Shown in pieces: positions 17,224-24,925 of a stretch of 64,000 nt of DNA. Each line of letters opens with the position of its first letter. Positions within the stretch are counted from its first letter, which is position 1. Origin of the DNA: Phycicoccus flavus (GTDB lineage Bacteria > Actinomycetota > Actinomycetes > Actinomycetales > Dermatophilaceae); contig NZ_SAYU02000001.1 of NCBI RefSeq assembly GCF_004025965.2, positions 1 through 64,000 on the forward strand, written 5' to 3'. The position numbers and the translations under genes were made by a program. The notes under the pieces are model-generated. The model saw only the letters and a program-made list of their open reading frames with translations. It was not told the DNA's origin and did not search any database.

Positions 17224-19125
17224 TCAGCGGCCGGAGGCACCCGGCCGAGGTGCGACCCCGTTGCCGAGCAGCCACTCCTGGGAGCCGTCGGTGCGCTCCT
17301 TCTCCAGCGTCAGGAACCGGTGGTCGGCGTCGGCCGTGACGTAGAGGCTCGGGTCGCCGGCGGAGCGGAGCTGGACGTAGCCGCCGTCGGTGCGCACGAC
17401 GGTCCACAGGCCCTTCTCGACGTTGTCGGCCCAGGACGCGATCCGCACGCCCTCGCTGGGGGTGTCGCCCCAGATGGCGGCGGCGCGGCCGCCCGCCCTG
17501 TTGAGGAGTGTGACGTTGCCGTCGTCCTTCGTGACCACCGACCAGTACTGCGTGTCGGGGACGTCCGTGGCGCCCGGCTTCTCGAGGCGGACGTCGGGCG
17601 TCCACGCGTTGCCGAACTGGGCGTCGGTCCAGTTCCCGCCGGTGCCGATGACCTGGCCGGTGGCGCGGTTGGTGACCTGGGTGTACCTGGCCGTGGAGTG
17701 GCCGACGTCGACGTGCCCGAAGCGGACGACGGAGTTGGCGTCGGCCCCGCCCCACCCGGCCTGCAGGAGCAGCAGGCGGCCACTCTTGCGCTCGTAGGTG
17801 ATGTTCCGGCTGTAGCCGCCCGGGACGTCGGTGTGCATCTGGGTCCAGGGGTCGTCCATGTCACCGGTGGGGTTGAGCCACAGGTCGGGGTCGCCGCCGG
17901 CGTTGTAGACGATCCGGCCGTCGGGCAGCCGGACGAGGACGGGGTTGCCGCCCCAGGCGAGGCCCCGGGAGCCCGCGGCGTGCTTCAGCGGTTCCTGGAC
18001 GGCGTCGTCGATGTCGCTGACCGGCAGGCCGTCGGGGTCGCCGTCGCGGAAGAACTCCAGCGGGCTGTCGGCGAGCTTGAACCGGTTGTTCGCCTGCCAC
18101 CAGGGCAGACCCCAGTACTCGAAGGTCATCATCCAGCGGCCGTCGGCCGTCTGGACGACGTTGGTCATGCCGGGACGTCCGCCGCCGATGTACTGCTGCC
18201 CGCCCTGCTCGAAGGAGGACCCGGAGACGTCGAGCACCGGTGCGCTCCACCGCCCGGTGCCGTCCCACGTGCGGTGGGCGAGGATCTGGGTGTTCGGGTC
18301 CGCCGCGGTGTCGTTGACCGGGGAGGGCGTCGGTCGTCCGGTGGCCCGGTCGTAGCCGCTGTACTCGTTCTCGTCGGAGTAGTAGGCGACGAGACGGCCG
18401 CGGTAGACCATGAGATAGGGCTCCCAGACCGGGTCCAGCTGGCGGTGGGTGTTCGCGGTGGCGACGTTGCGCCCGGGCGCGCCGGCGCTGCCGCCCTGCC
18501 ATCCGCCCTCGGTGACGATGTTCACGAAGCGCCAGTGGTTGCCGTTGTCGATGCTCGCGTAGAGCGCGATGGCGACGTCCTTGCGGTCACCGTCGTTGTC
18601 CGGCGTCCACGTGGGGTCGGCCTTCTTCCGCTCGAGGTAGTACTCGTCGTCGCCGGAGACGACCGAGGCCATGAGGAGCGTGTTCTTCTTGAGGTCGCCC
18701 ACGGTCTCGGGCATGACGTAGAAGTACGGGTTGGTCCAGTTGCTCGTGTACTTGGCGACCGCGGGGTCGTCGGACATCTCGGCCGGGGGCTTGACGTCGG
18801 TGAGGTGCTTCCACGAGTCCCCGGTGTCGTCGCTGACGTAGATCGGGATGGTCTGGCCGACGGCCGACCCGGAGGCCTGGACGGTGGAGAGCTCGAAGCC
18901 CGCGACGAGGCGGCCGTTCGGCAGCTGCGCGGCCTTGGGGTACACGGCACAGTTGCCCCGGCCCTTGAGGCAGGGGGTGTCGCTCGGGAGGGTGTACATG
19001 ACGCCGGGGGTCGGGGTGTAGGCCCGGGCGGGGGCCAGCGGGCCCGCGAGCCCGAGGGCCAGCAGTCCGGTGGTCGTGGCGACGAGCGCACGGGTGACGC
19101 GGCGTGGGGGACTGGTCGGCGACAT
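17224..19125 (-). CDS. Secreted sialidase-fold exo-glycosidase, third paralogue
   Basis: A 633-residue secreted protein. I start at ATG 19125 because GAGGAG lies 6 bases upstream; an ATG at 19188 would add 21 residues that are not signal-like. Signal peptide about 1-33 (ends APARA). The mature part begins YTPTPGVMYTLPSDTPCLKGRGNC, nearly the same as the second paralogue, with SDDTGDSW, GRLVAYYSDENEYSGYD and a C-terminal beta-trefoil-like region. First gene of the operon; its promoter overlaps a LacI-type operator at 19171-19190. Confidence 0.72.
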   Translation of the reverse strand: MSPTSPPRRVTRALVATTTGLLALGLAGPLAPARAYTPTPGVMYTLPSDTPCLKGRGNCAVYPKAAQLPNGRLVAGFELSTVQASGSAVGQTIPIYVSDDTGDSWKHLTDVKPPAEMSDDPAVAKYTSNWTNPYFYVMPETVGDLKKNTLLMASVVSGDDEYYLERKKADPTWTPDNDGDRKDVAIALYASIDNGNHWRFVNIVTEGGWQGGSAGAPGRNVATANTHRQLDPVWEPYLMVYRGRLVAYYSDENEYSGYDRATGRPTPSPVNDTAADPNTQILAHRTWDGTGRWSAPVLDVSGSSFEQGGQQYIGGGRPGMTNVVQTADGRWMMTFEYWGLPWWQANNRFKLADSPLEFFRDGDPDGLPVSDIDDAVQEPLKHAAGSRGLAWGGNPVLVRLPDGRIVYNAGGDPDLWLNPTGDMDDPWTQMHTDVPGGYSRNITYERKSGRLLLLQAGWGGADANSVVRFGHVDVGHSTARYTQVTNRATGQVIGTGGNWTDAQFGNAWTPDVRLEKPGATDVPDTQYWSVVTKDDGNVTLLNRAGGRAAAIWGDTPSEGVRIASWADNVEKGLWTVVRTDGGYVQLRSAGDPSLYVTADADHRFLTLEKERTDGSQEWLLGNGVAPRPGASGR

Positions 19126-19170
19126 TGCCGGCTCCTCGGGGTGCGGCCGGACATCGTGTCCGACGGGATG

Positions 19171-19217
19171 TGTTGTGATCGATAACAACAGTGCGCGGCG
19201 GAGCGGTGCCGCGTCAA
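19171..19217 (-). promoter_or_regulatory. Promoter and LacI-type operator of the GH93-like operon
   Basis: TGTTGTGATCGATAACAACA (19171-19190) is a near-perfect palindrome (9 of 10 pairs) of the LacI-family kind. It overlaps a possible leftward -10, CACTGT (19193-19188), with TTGACG (19217-19212) as -35 and an 18-base spacer. The 325-base gap 19126-19450 contains this site, the second site at 19346-19357, and otherwise nothing I recognise. Confidence 0.7.
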
Positions 19218-19343
19218 GGGGGGCGAGAGATCCTTGCTGTCCCTTTACCGTCCCATCAGCGGTTCTTGACGATCCGGCCCGGCGTGCGGGTGCCGGTCGG
19301 CCCTGCGGTCACGGACGCCCGCACGTGCCCATGCGGACCCAAC

Positions 19344-19360
19344 TCTGATATCGATCACAA
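19344..19360. promoter_or_regulatory. Second LacI-type operator, near the lacI-like gene
   Basis: TGATATCGATCA (19346-19357) within TCTGATATCGATCACAA shares the ATCGAT core and flanks with the sites at 19171 and 20513. It lies about 90 bases upstream of the LacI gene and could mediate autoregulation or looping. Confidence 0.5.
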
Positions 19361-19450
19361 GACAGGACGGCGCGTGATGGACGTCGGGTGATGCCCGGGT
19401 CGGGCCACGGGGGCGCAGGCCCCCGCACGGTGGTAGGGCAGGCTACGTCC

Positions 19451-20464
19451 ATGCGCCGACGGACCCCTTCGATCCACGACGTCGCGAAGGTGGCCGGGGT
19501 GTCGGCGCAGACCGTCTCGCGCGTCCTCAACGAGCACCCCAACGTCAGTGACCGGACCCGGTCCCTCGTCACCTCGGCGATGACCGAGCTGGGGTACCGC
19601 CCCAACCACGCGGCGCGCTCGCTGCGCGGTGGGTCGCGGCTCATCGGCGTCCTGTCCTCGCGCACCTCCTTCTTCGGCCCGTCGGCGGCGTTGTACGGGG
19701 TCGAGGCCGCAGCGGCCGACGCCGGCTACGAGGTCGTCGTCGTCAACCTCGCCAGCACGTCGCCGGGCGCCGTTCGTGCTGCGTGCGAGCGGCTCCTGTC
19801 GCTCGGGGTCGCAGGGGTCGTCGCCGTCCTGCCGCTGGAGGCCGACGGCGAGTTGCTCTCGCCGCTCCTCGACGCGGTTCCCACGGTGCTCCTCCAGGGG
19901 TCCCGCGCCCCGTCGCCGCTGCCGCTCGTCGGCGTCGACAACGAGGGCGGCGCCCGCCAGGCCACCCGTCACCTGTTGGACCTCGGTCACGAGACGGTCT
20001 GGCACGTCGCCGGACCGAGGGACTGGCCCGACGCCGTCGCGCGCGAGGACGGATGGCGGTCCGCGCTGGAGGCCGCCGGTGTCGAGGCGCCGCCGACGCT
20101 CCACGGCACGTGGGACGGGGCGTCCGGGTACGAGGCCGGACGGATCCTGGCCCGGATGGAGGAGCTCACGGCGGTGTTCGCCGCCAACGACCAGATGGCC
20201 CTCGGCGTCCTCCTGGCCCTCGCGGAGAGCGGCCGCGACGTCCCGGGCGAGGTGAGCGTCGTGGGATTCGACGACATCCCGGAGGCGGCGTTCTTCCGGC
20301 CGCCGCTGACGACCGTCCGTCAGGACCTCACCGAGGTCGGGCGGCGGTGCCTCGAGACGGTGCTGACGCGGATCACCGACGCCGACGCCGCACTCCCGGC
20401 CGCCACCGTCGTGACGGCGGACCTCGTCGTCCGCGCCAGCAGCGGCCCACGGCGTGACGGCTGA
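19451..20464 (+). CDS. LacI-family regulator
   Basis: A 337-residue repressor. The N-terminal helix-turn-helix and hinge read SIHDVAKVAGVSAQTVSRVLN then YRPNHAARSLR; the periplasmic-binding-like core has LPLVGVDNEGGA, AANDQMALGV and VVGFDDIPEAAFFRPPLTTV. I chose ATG 19451; CAGGCT six bases before it could be the -10 of a leaderless message. It divides the GH93-like operon from the ABC importer operon and is the best candidate to bind TGTTATCGATA(A/C)CA sites in both promoters. Confidence 0.88.
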   Translation: MRRRTPSIHDVAKVAGVSAQTVSRVLNEHPNVSDRTRSLVTSAMTELGYRPNHAARSLRGGSRLIGVLSSRTSFFGPSAALYGVEAAAADAGYEVVVVNLASTSPGAVRAACERLLSLGVAGVVAVLPLEADGELLSPLLDAVPTVLLQGSRAPSPLPLVGVDNEGGARQATRHLLDLGHETVWHVAGPRDWPDAVAREDGWRSALEAAGVEAPPTLHGTWDGASGYEAGRILARMEELTAVFAANDQMALGVLLALAESGRDVPGEVSVVGFDDIPEAAFFRPPLTTVRQDLTEVGRRCLETVLTRITDADAALPAATVVTADLVVRASSGPRRDG

Positions 20465-20512
20465 CGGGCACACCCGCGGCGGCCGCGGCAGGCGCACCGC
20501 GGGCTGCCGTGA

Positions 20513-20618
20513 TGTTATCGATACCAAAATCTGTGTCGATTTTTTGGGAAGGGCTTGACAAGCACCGTCCCCGGCGACGTACGGTTCCCGATGTTATCGA
20601 TCACGTCATCGTTAACAT
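20513..20618 (+). promoter_or_regulatory. Promoter with LacI-type operators for the oligosaccharide importer operon
   Basis: TTGACA (20555-20560) and TACGGT (20580-20585, 19-base spacer) form a promoter. TGTTATCGATACCA (20513-20526) lies upstream and ATGTTATCGATCA (20591-20603) directly downstream, followed by ATCGTTAACAT (20608-20618), which with the preceding ATGTTA makes a wider inverted repeat. Operators on both sides of a promoter are typical of looping repression by LacI proteins. Confidence 0.75.
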
Positions 20619-20697
20619 CCACTCGGAGCCCCACCCTCCGACTCTCGGAGCATCACCCACAGCAGGAAGCCGCACCGTTGCGGCGGAGAGGCGTTCA

Positions 20698-22062
20698 ATG
20701 AAGAACACACGTGCCCAGCGCGTCCTGACCCTGGGGCTGAGCATCGCCCTGGCGGGGACCGTGGCGGCGTGCGGCAGCAGCGACAGCGGCACCAGCGACG
20801 AGGGCTCGGGCAGCACCGCCTCCGGTCCTGCGGGCTGGCGCCCCAACGACAGCCGTCCCGAGAACGAGATCCACGTCCTGGTCCTCGGTGACGCCGCGGC
20901 GTCCGCCGAGAAGGCCGCGGCCGACCGGTTCAACAAGACCTCGGACGTCAAGGTCGTCATCGACACCGGCGCCACCGCCGGAGCCGAGTACAACACCACC
21001 GTCCGCACCCAGATCGGCACGCCGAACGCGCCGGACATCTTCATGAGCTGGGGCGCGGCCGGCATCGCGCCGCTGCTCAAGGCGAAGGCCCTCCTGCCCC
21101 TGGACGACTTCATCAAGGAGGACCCCAAGCTCAAGAGCATGTTCGTCCCCTCGGTGTTCGACGAGGAGGTCGTCGACGGGAAGTCCTACGGCATCCCGAT
21201 GCGCGGGGTCGCCCCCGAGTTCATGTACTACAACAAGAAGGTCCTCGACAAGGCCGGCCTCAAGCCGGCGACGACCTGGGACGAGCTCATGAGCCAGGTC
21301 CAGACCCTCAAGGGCCAGAACGTCATCCCGATCGGGCTGGCGGGTGCGGACAAGTGGCCGCAGCAGATCTGGTTCCAGTACGTCTACGCCCGCGAGATCG
21401 GCAACGACCAGGTCGCCAAGGGCCTGGCCGGGGACGCCTCGGTCTGGGAGTCCGACGGCTCGAAGAAGGCGCTCGCCGACATCAGGAGCCTCATCGACGC
21501 CGGGGCCTTCGGCCAGAACTTCGCGTCGGTCAGCTACGGCGGCGACGGCTCGGCGGCGCTGCTGCGCTCCGGGAAGTCGGCCTACGAGCTCATGGGCTCG
21601 TGGCACTACGCCACCGTCGGTGACGCCAAGGACCTCGGCTGGACCACGTTCCCCACCATCTCCGGCGGGGCCGGCCAGGAGGGCGAGATCGTCGGCAACC
21701 TCAGCAACTACTACAACGTGTCGGCCGACACTCGCTACCCGGACACCGTGCGTGACTTCCTCAAGGAGCTCTACAGCCCGGACTTCCAGAAGGCGGAGCT
21801 CGCGCTCGGCAACCTCCCGCCGACCACCGACGCCGCGCAGTTCGTCAACTCCAGCAAGAAGCTCGACGCCTCGACCAAGGACCACCTGACGTTCGTCAGT
21901 GGCCTGGTCAACGACGCCCCCACCTTCCAGCTGTCCTGGGACCAGACCGTCCCGGCCTCGCAGCAGGTGGCCTCGCAGGACGCCGCGGCCGACTTCTTCA
22001 ACGGCGCCATCGACGCCGACGGGTTCATCAAGAAGATGGTCCAGATCACCTCGTCGAAGTAA
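20698..22062 (+). CDS. Sugar ABC transporter substrate-binding lipoprotein
   Basis: A 454-residue extracellular lipoprotein (solute-binding family 1, CUT1 type). The signal ends in a lipobox, VAAC, with Cys25 lipidated, then a Ser/Gly linker. TWDELMSQVQTLK, YYNKKVLDKAGL and MGSWHYA match oligosaccharide-binding proteins. ATG 20698 follows GGAGAG by 7 bases. It heads the operon importer-LacI-GH42-GH95-GH3. The cytoplasmic ATPase is absent, so a shared MsiK-like ATPase elsewhere must power it. Confidence 0.9.
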   Translation: MKNTRAQRVLTLGLSIALAGTVAACGSSDSGTSDEGSGSTASGPAGWRPNDSRPENEIHVLVLGDAAASAEKAAADRFNKTSDVKVVIDTGATAGAEYNTTVRTQIGTPNAPDIFMSWGAAGIAPLLKAKALLPLDDFIKEDPKLKSMFVPSVFDEEVVDGKSYGIPMRGVAPEFMYYNKKVLDKAGLKPATTWDELMSQVQTLKGQNVIPIGLAGADKWPQQIWFQYVYAREIGNDQVAKGLAGDASVWESDGSKKALADIRSLIDAGAFGQNFASVSYGGDGSAALLRSGKSAYELMGSWHYATVGDAKDLGWTTFPTISGGAGQEGEIVGNLSNYYNVSADTRYPDTVRDFLKELYSPDFQKAELALGNLPPTTDAAQFVNSSKKLDASTKDHLTFVSGLVNDAPTFQLSWDQTVPASQQVASQDAAADFFNGAIDADGFIKKMVQITSSK

Positions 22063-22096
22063 CCGTCGCTCGACACGCACCACCGAAAGGTCCCCC

Positions 22097-23044
22097 ATGC
22101 ACCGCCTCCGCACCACGGAGCGGGCCGGGACGAAGCGGGGCGGCCGGCCCTCGGCCGGCCGCCCCAACTTCGTCTGGTCGCTTCCCGCACTCCTGTTCTT
22201 CGCCTTCTTCTCCGTCGTGCCCCTGGCGGTGGCCATCTACCTCTCGTTCACCTCCTACCAGGGCATCCCCCTGCTCCCGCCGGAGTGGATCGGCCTGCAG
22301 AACTGGGACCGTCTCCTCACGGACGAGGGACTGCACAAGGCGATCTACGTCACCGTCGCGCTCATCGTCCTGGCGGTGGTCACCCAGGTCCCCATCTCTC
22401 TCCTCATCGGCGTCTGGGCGGCCGGCCCCCAGCGCAACCGCGCGGTCGTCGCCGCGCTCTACTTCATCCCCCTGCTCATGTCGACGGCTGCCATCACCGT
22501 GCTGTTCGCCTCGCTCGTCGACCCGAACTTCGGCATCCCGGCCACCCTGCGGGAGATCTTCAACCTGCCGGTCGACAACGTCTTCAGCAACCTGCTCGGC
22601 AACTCCACGACGGCGCTGGGCGTCATCGCCTTCATCTACCTCTGGGGCTCCTCGCCGCTGCACACCCTGATCTACCAGGCCGGGGCCCGGAACATCCCCG
22701 AGGTGCTCTACCAGGCGGCCGCCATCGACGGCGCCGGCCGGGTGCGCCAGTTCGTGAGCATCACCGTCCCCATGCTGCGCAACACGATGGTCACCTCGAC
22801 GCTCATCATGGTCGTCGGCACCTTCACCTCGTTCGACATCATCCTGCTGCTCACCCGGGGCGGACCCAGCGGCGGCACCTCGAACCTGCCGTACTACATG
22901 TACGACCAGGGCATCGCCGCGCTCGACTTCGGCTACGGCAGCGCCGTCGCCACCATCCTCATCGTCATCGCCACCGCCACCTCGGCGGTCATGGTCAAGG
23001 CCACCGGCTACGACAAGATGGCCGGAACGCAGGAGGGCATCTGA
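22097..23044 (+). CDS. Sugar ABC transporter permease (MalF type)
   Basis: A 315-residue inner-membrane protein with about six helices; the first spans FVWSLPALLFFAFFSVVPLA. The ATPase-contact EAA loop reads EVLYQAAAIDGAGRVRQF. ATG 22097 is preceded by GAAAGG. Pairs with the next gene, whose start overlaps its stop (TGATG). Confidence 0.92.
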   Translation: MHRLRTTERAGTKRGGRPSAGRPNFVWSLPALLFFAFFSVVPLAVAIYLSFTSYQGIPLLPPEWIGLQNWDRLLTDEGLHKAIYVTVALIVLAVVTQVPISLLIGVWAAGPQRNRAVVAALYFIPLLMSTAAITVLFASLVDPNFGIPATLREIFNLPVDNVFSNLLGNSTTALGVIAFIYLWGSSPLHTLIYQAGARNIPEVLYQAAAIDGAGRVRQFVSITVPMLRNTMVTSTLIMVVGTFTSFDIILLLTRGGPSGGTSNLPYYMYDQGIAALDFGYGSAVATILIVIATATSAVMVKATGYDKMAGTQEGI

Positions 23045-23862
23045 TGCGTCAGCGACCGAACTACCTCGCCGGCGCCTTCGCCGGGCTCTGGCTGCTCATC
23101 ATCCTGCTGCCCATCTACATCATGGTGCGGGCGGCCTTCGAGAGCCGGGCGACGTACTCCGAGAACGGCCCGCTCGGCCTGCCGACCGAGTTCACGCTCG
23201 AGAACTTCCGGTACGCGTTCGACAACGGCTTCGGCCGGTACATGCTCAACACCGGAATCGTCACGCTCGGCACCGTCCTCATCGTCGTCGTCCTCGTGCC
23301 CCCGCTGGCCTTCGCCCTGGTCCGCGGCCAGAGCCGCTGGACCCGGGTCAGCTTCCAGTCGATGCTCTTCGGCCTCGCCATCCCGGCGCAGGTGGTCGTG
23401 ATCCCGCTGAACTTCCTCATCACCAAGGTCGGTCTGTACGACACGCTCATCGGCGTCATCCTGCCGACCGCGGCGTTCACCATCCCGCTGACGACGTTGG
23501 TCCTGTCCTCGTCGATGCGCGAGATCGGCAACGAGCTCTACGAGGCGATGGCCCTCGACGGCGCCGGCCCGGTGCGCTCCTTCCTGCGTCTCGTGCTGCC
23601 CCTGTCCAAGGGGGGCATCGCGACCATCGTCATCTTCGCGGCGCTGCAGGCGTGGAACAACTACCTCCTGCCGCTCACCCTGACCCGCTCGGACGACCTG
23701 CGCGTGGCCACCCTCGGCCTGGGCATCTTCCGGCAGGAGTACAGCCTCAACATCCCCGGCATCATGGCCGCCATCCTCCTCACCGTCATCCCGATCCTCC
23801 TGCTCTACATCTTCGCCCGCCGGGCCCTGGTCCGCGGCCTCATGGGAGTGGGTGGCAAGTGA
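23044..23862 (+). CDS. Sugar ABC transporter permease (MalG type)
   Basis: A 272-residue inner-membrane protein with six predicted helices and the EAA loop ELYEAMALDGAGPVRSFLRLVLP. The C-terminus ARRALVRGLMGVGGK fits the MalG class. It overlaps the upstream permease by one base and the downstream LacI gene by GTGA, so all are translated from one message. Confidence 0.92.
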   Translation: MRQRPNYLAGAFAGLWLLIILLPIYIMVRAAFESRATYSENGPLGLPTEFTLENFRYAFDNGFGRYMLNTGIVTLGTVLIVVVLVPPLAFALVRGQSRWTRVSFQSMLFGLAIPAQVVVIPLNFLITKVGLYDTLIGVILPTAAFTIPLTTLVLSSSMREIGNELYEAMALDGAGPVRSFLRLVLPLSKGGIATIVIFAALQAWNNYLLPLTLTRSDDLRVATLGLGIFRQEYSLNIPGIMAAILLTVIPILLLYIFARRALVRGLMGVGGK

Positions 23863-24875
23863 CGACCGTCCCCCACGCTCCGGTCGAGCGCGAGAAGCCG
23901 GCCACCGTGCACGACGTGGCCGCCCTGGCCGGTGTGTCCGCGCAGACCGTCTCCCGGCTCCTCAAGGGCTTCGACGGCATCCGCCCGGAGACCCGACTCC
24001 GGGTCGAGACGGCGATCCGGGAGCTCGGGTACCGCCCGAACCGCGCCGCGCAGCTGCTGCGGACGCGCAAGTCCTACCGGCTCGGGGCCCTCGTGCACGA
24101 GATGTTCGCCTACGGCCCGGCCCGGCTGCTGCAGGGTGCGACGACGGCGGCCCGCCAGGCGGGGTACTCGCTGAGCATCGTCGGGGTCGACGGCGAGAGC
24201 GCGGCGTCGGTCGAGGCCGCCTTCGACACCTTCCAGGAGGAGCAGGTGGCGGGGATCATCGCCGTCACCCTCACCGACGACGTCCGGGCGGTCGTGCAGC
24301 ACCGGTCCTCGGAGATCCCCGTCATCGTCGACCCCGCCGAGGCCGCCCTCGACGGCACGAGCCACGTCGAGCACGACGCGGCGCTCGCCGCGGGCCACCT
24401 GCTCGACCTCGGCCACCGCCGGTTCGGGCTGCTGTCCGGTCCGCTCGGCTGGCTGCCGGCCCGCCAGCGCCGCGACGGCTTCCTCGCCGCGGTGCACAGG
24501 GCCGGCGCGTCGGTCGAGGCGGTCACCGAGGGGGACTGGAGCCCGGAGTCGGGCGAGGTGGCGGCCCGGCGGTTCGCGGAGGCGGGCGTGACCGCCGTCT
24601 TCGCGGCGAACGACGCGATGGCCATCGGCTGCATGCACGGCTTCCGGCAGCTGGGCTGCCGGGTGCCGGAGGACGTCAGCGTCGTCGGCTTCGACGCGAT
24701 CCCGGAGTCCGCGTACGTCGCGCCGGGGCTCACGACGATCCTGCCCGCCTACGAGGACGAGGGGAGGGCCGCCGTGGCCACGCTCATCGCCCTCATCGAC
24801 GGGGCGCCCCCGCCGGTGCTGCCCGACCGCGCGGCCCGGCTCGTCCACCGGGGGTCGACCGCCCCCCTGCCGTGA
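23859..24875 (+). CDS. LacI-family regulator inside the importer operon
   Basis: A 338-residue repressor beginning VTTVPHAPVEREK and then the helix-turn-helix ATVHDVAALAGVSAQTVSRLLKGF. The core has HRRFGLLSGPLGWLPARQRRDGF and VVGFDAIPESAYVAPGLTTI. The GTG overlaps the permease stop, so it is made with the transporter. Its recognition helix (VSAQTVSR) is identical to that of the LacI at 19451, so both may bind the same operators, one as constitutive and one as induced regulator. Confidence 0.88.
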   Translation: MTTVPHAPVEREKPATVHDVAALAGVSAQTVSRLLKGFDGIRPETRLRVETAIRELGYRPNRAAQLLRTRKSYRLGALVHEMFAYGPARLLQGATTAARQAGYSLSIVGVDGESAASVEAAFDTFQEEQVAGIIAVTLTDDVRAVVQHRSSEIPVIVDPAEAALDGTSHVEHDAALAAGHLLDLGHRRFGLLSGPLGWLPARQRRDGFLAAVHRAGASVEAVTEGDWSPESGEVAARRFAEAGVTAVFAANDAMAIGCMHGFRQLGCRVPEDVSVVGFDAIPESAYVAPGLTTILPAYEDEGRAAVATLIALIDGAPPPVLPDRAARLVHRGSTAPLP

Positions 24876-24925
24876 GCCGTGAGCGCCGCACCGACACCGC
24901 CGTCCGCCGAGCCTGGAGATCTCCC

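Noticed and set aside
13661-17344. A 1227-codon plus-strand frame opposite the GH93-like genes
   Set aside because: Low-complexity Val/Asp/Gly/Arg composition, no motifs, and the opposite strand carries signal peptides, Asp-boxes and ribosome sites.
13745-19125. True sialidases (GH33) releasing sialic acid
   Set aside because: No sialic-acid uptake or catabolic genes are nearby and co-regulated enzymes are plant-glycan hydrolases; kept as an alternative only.
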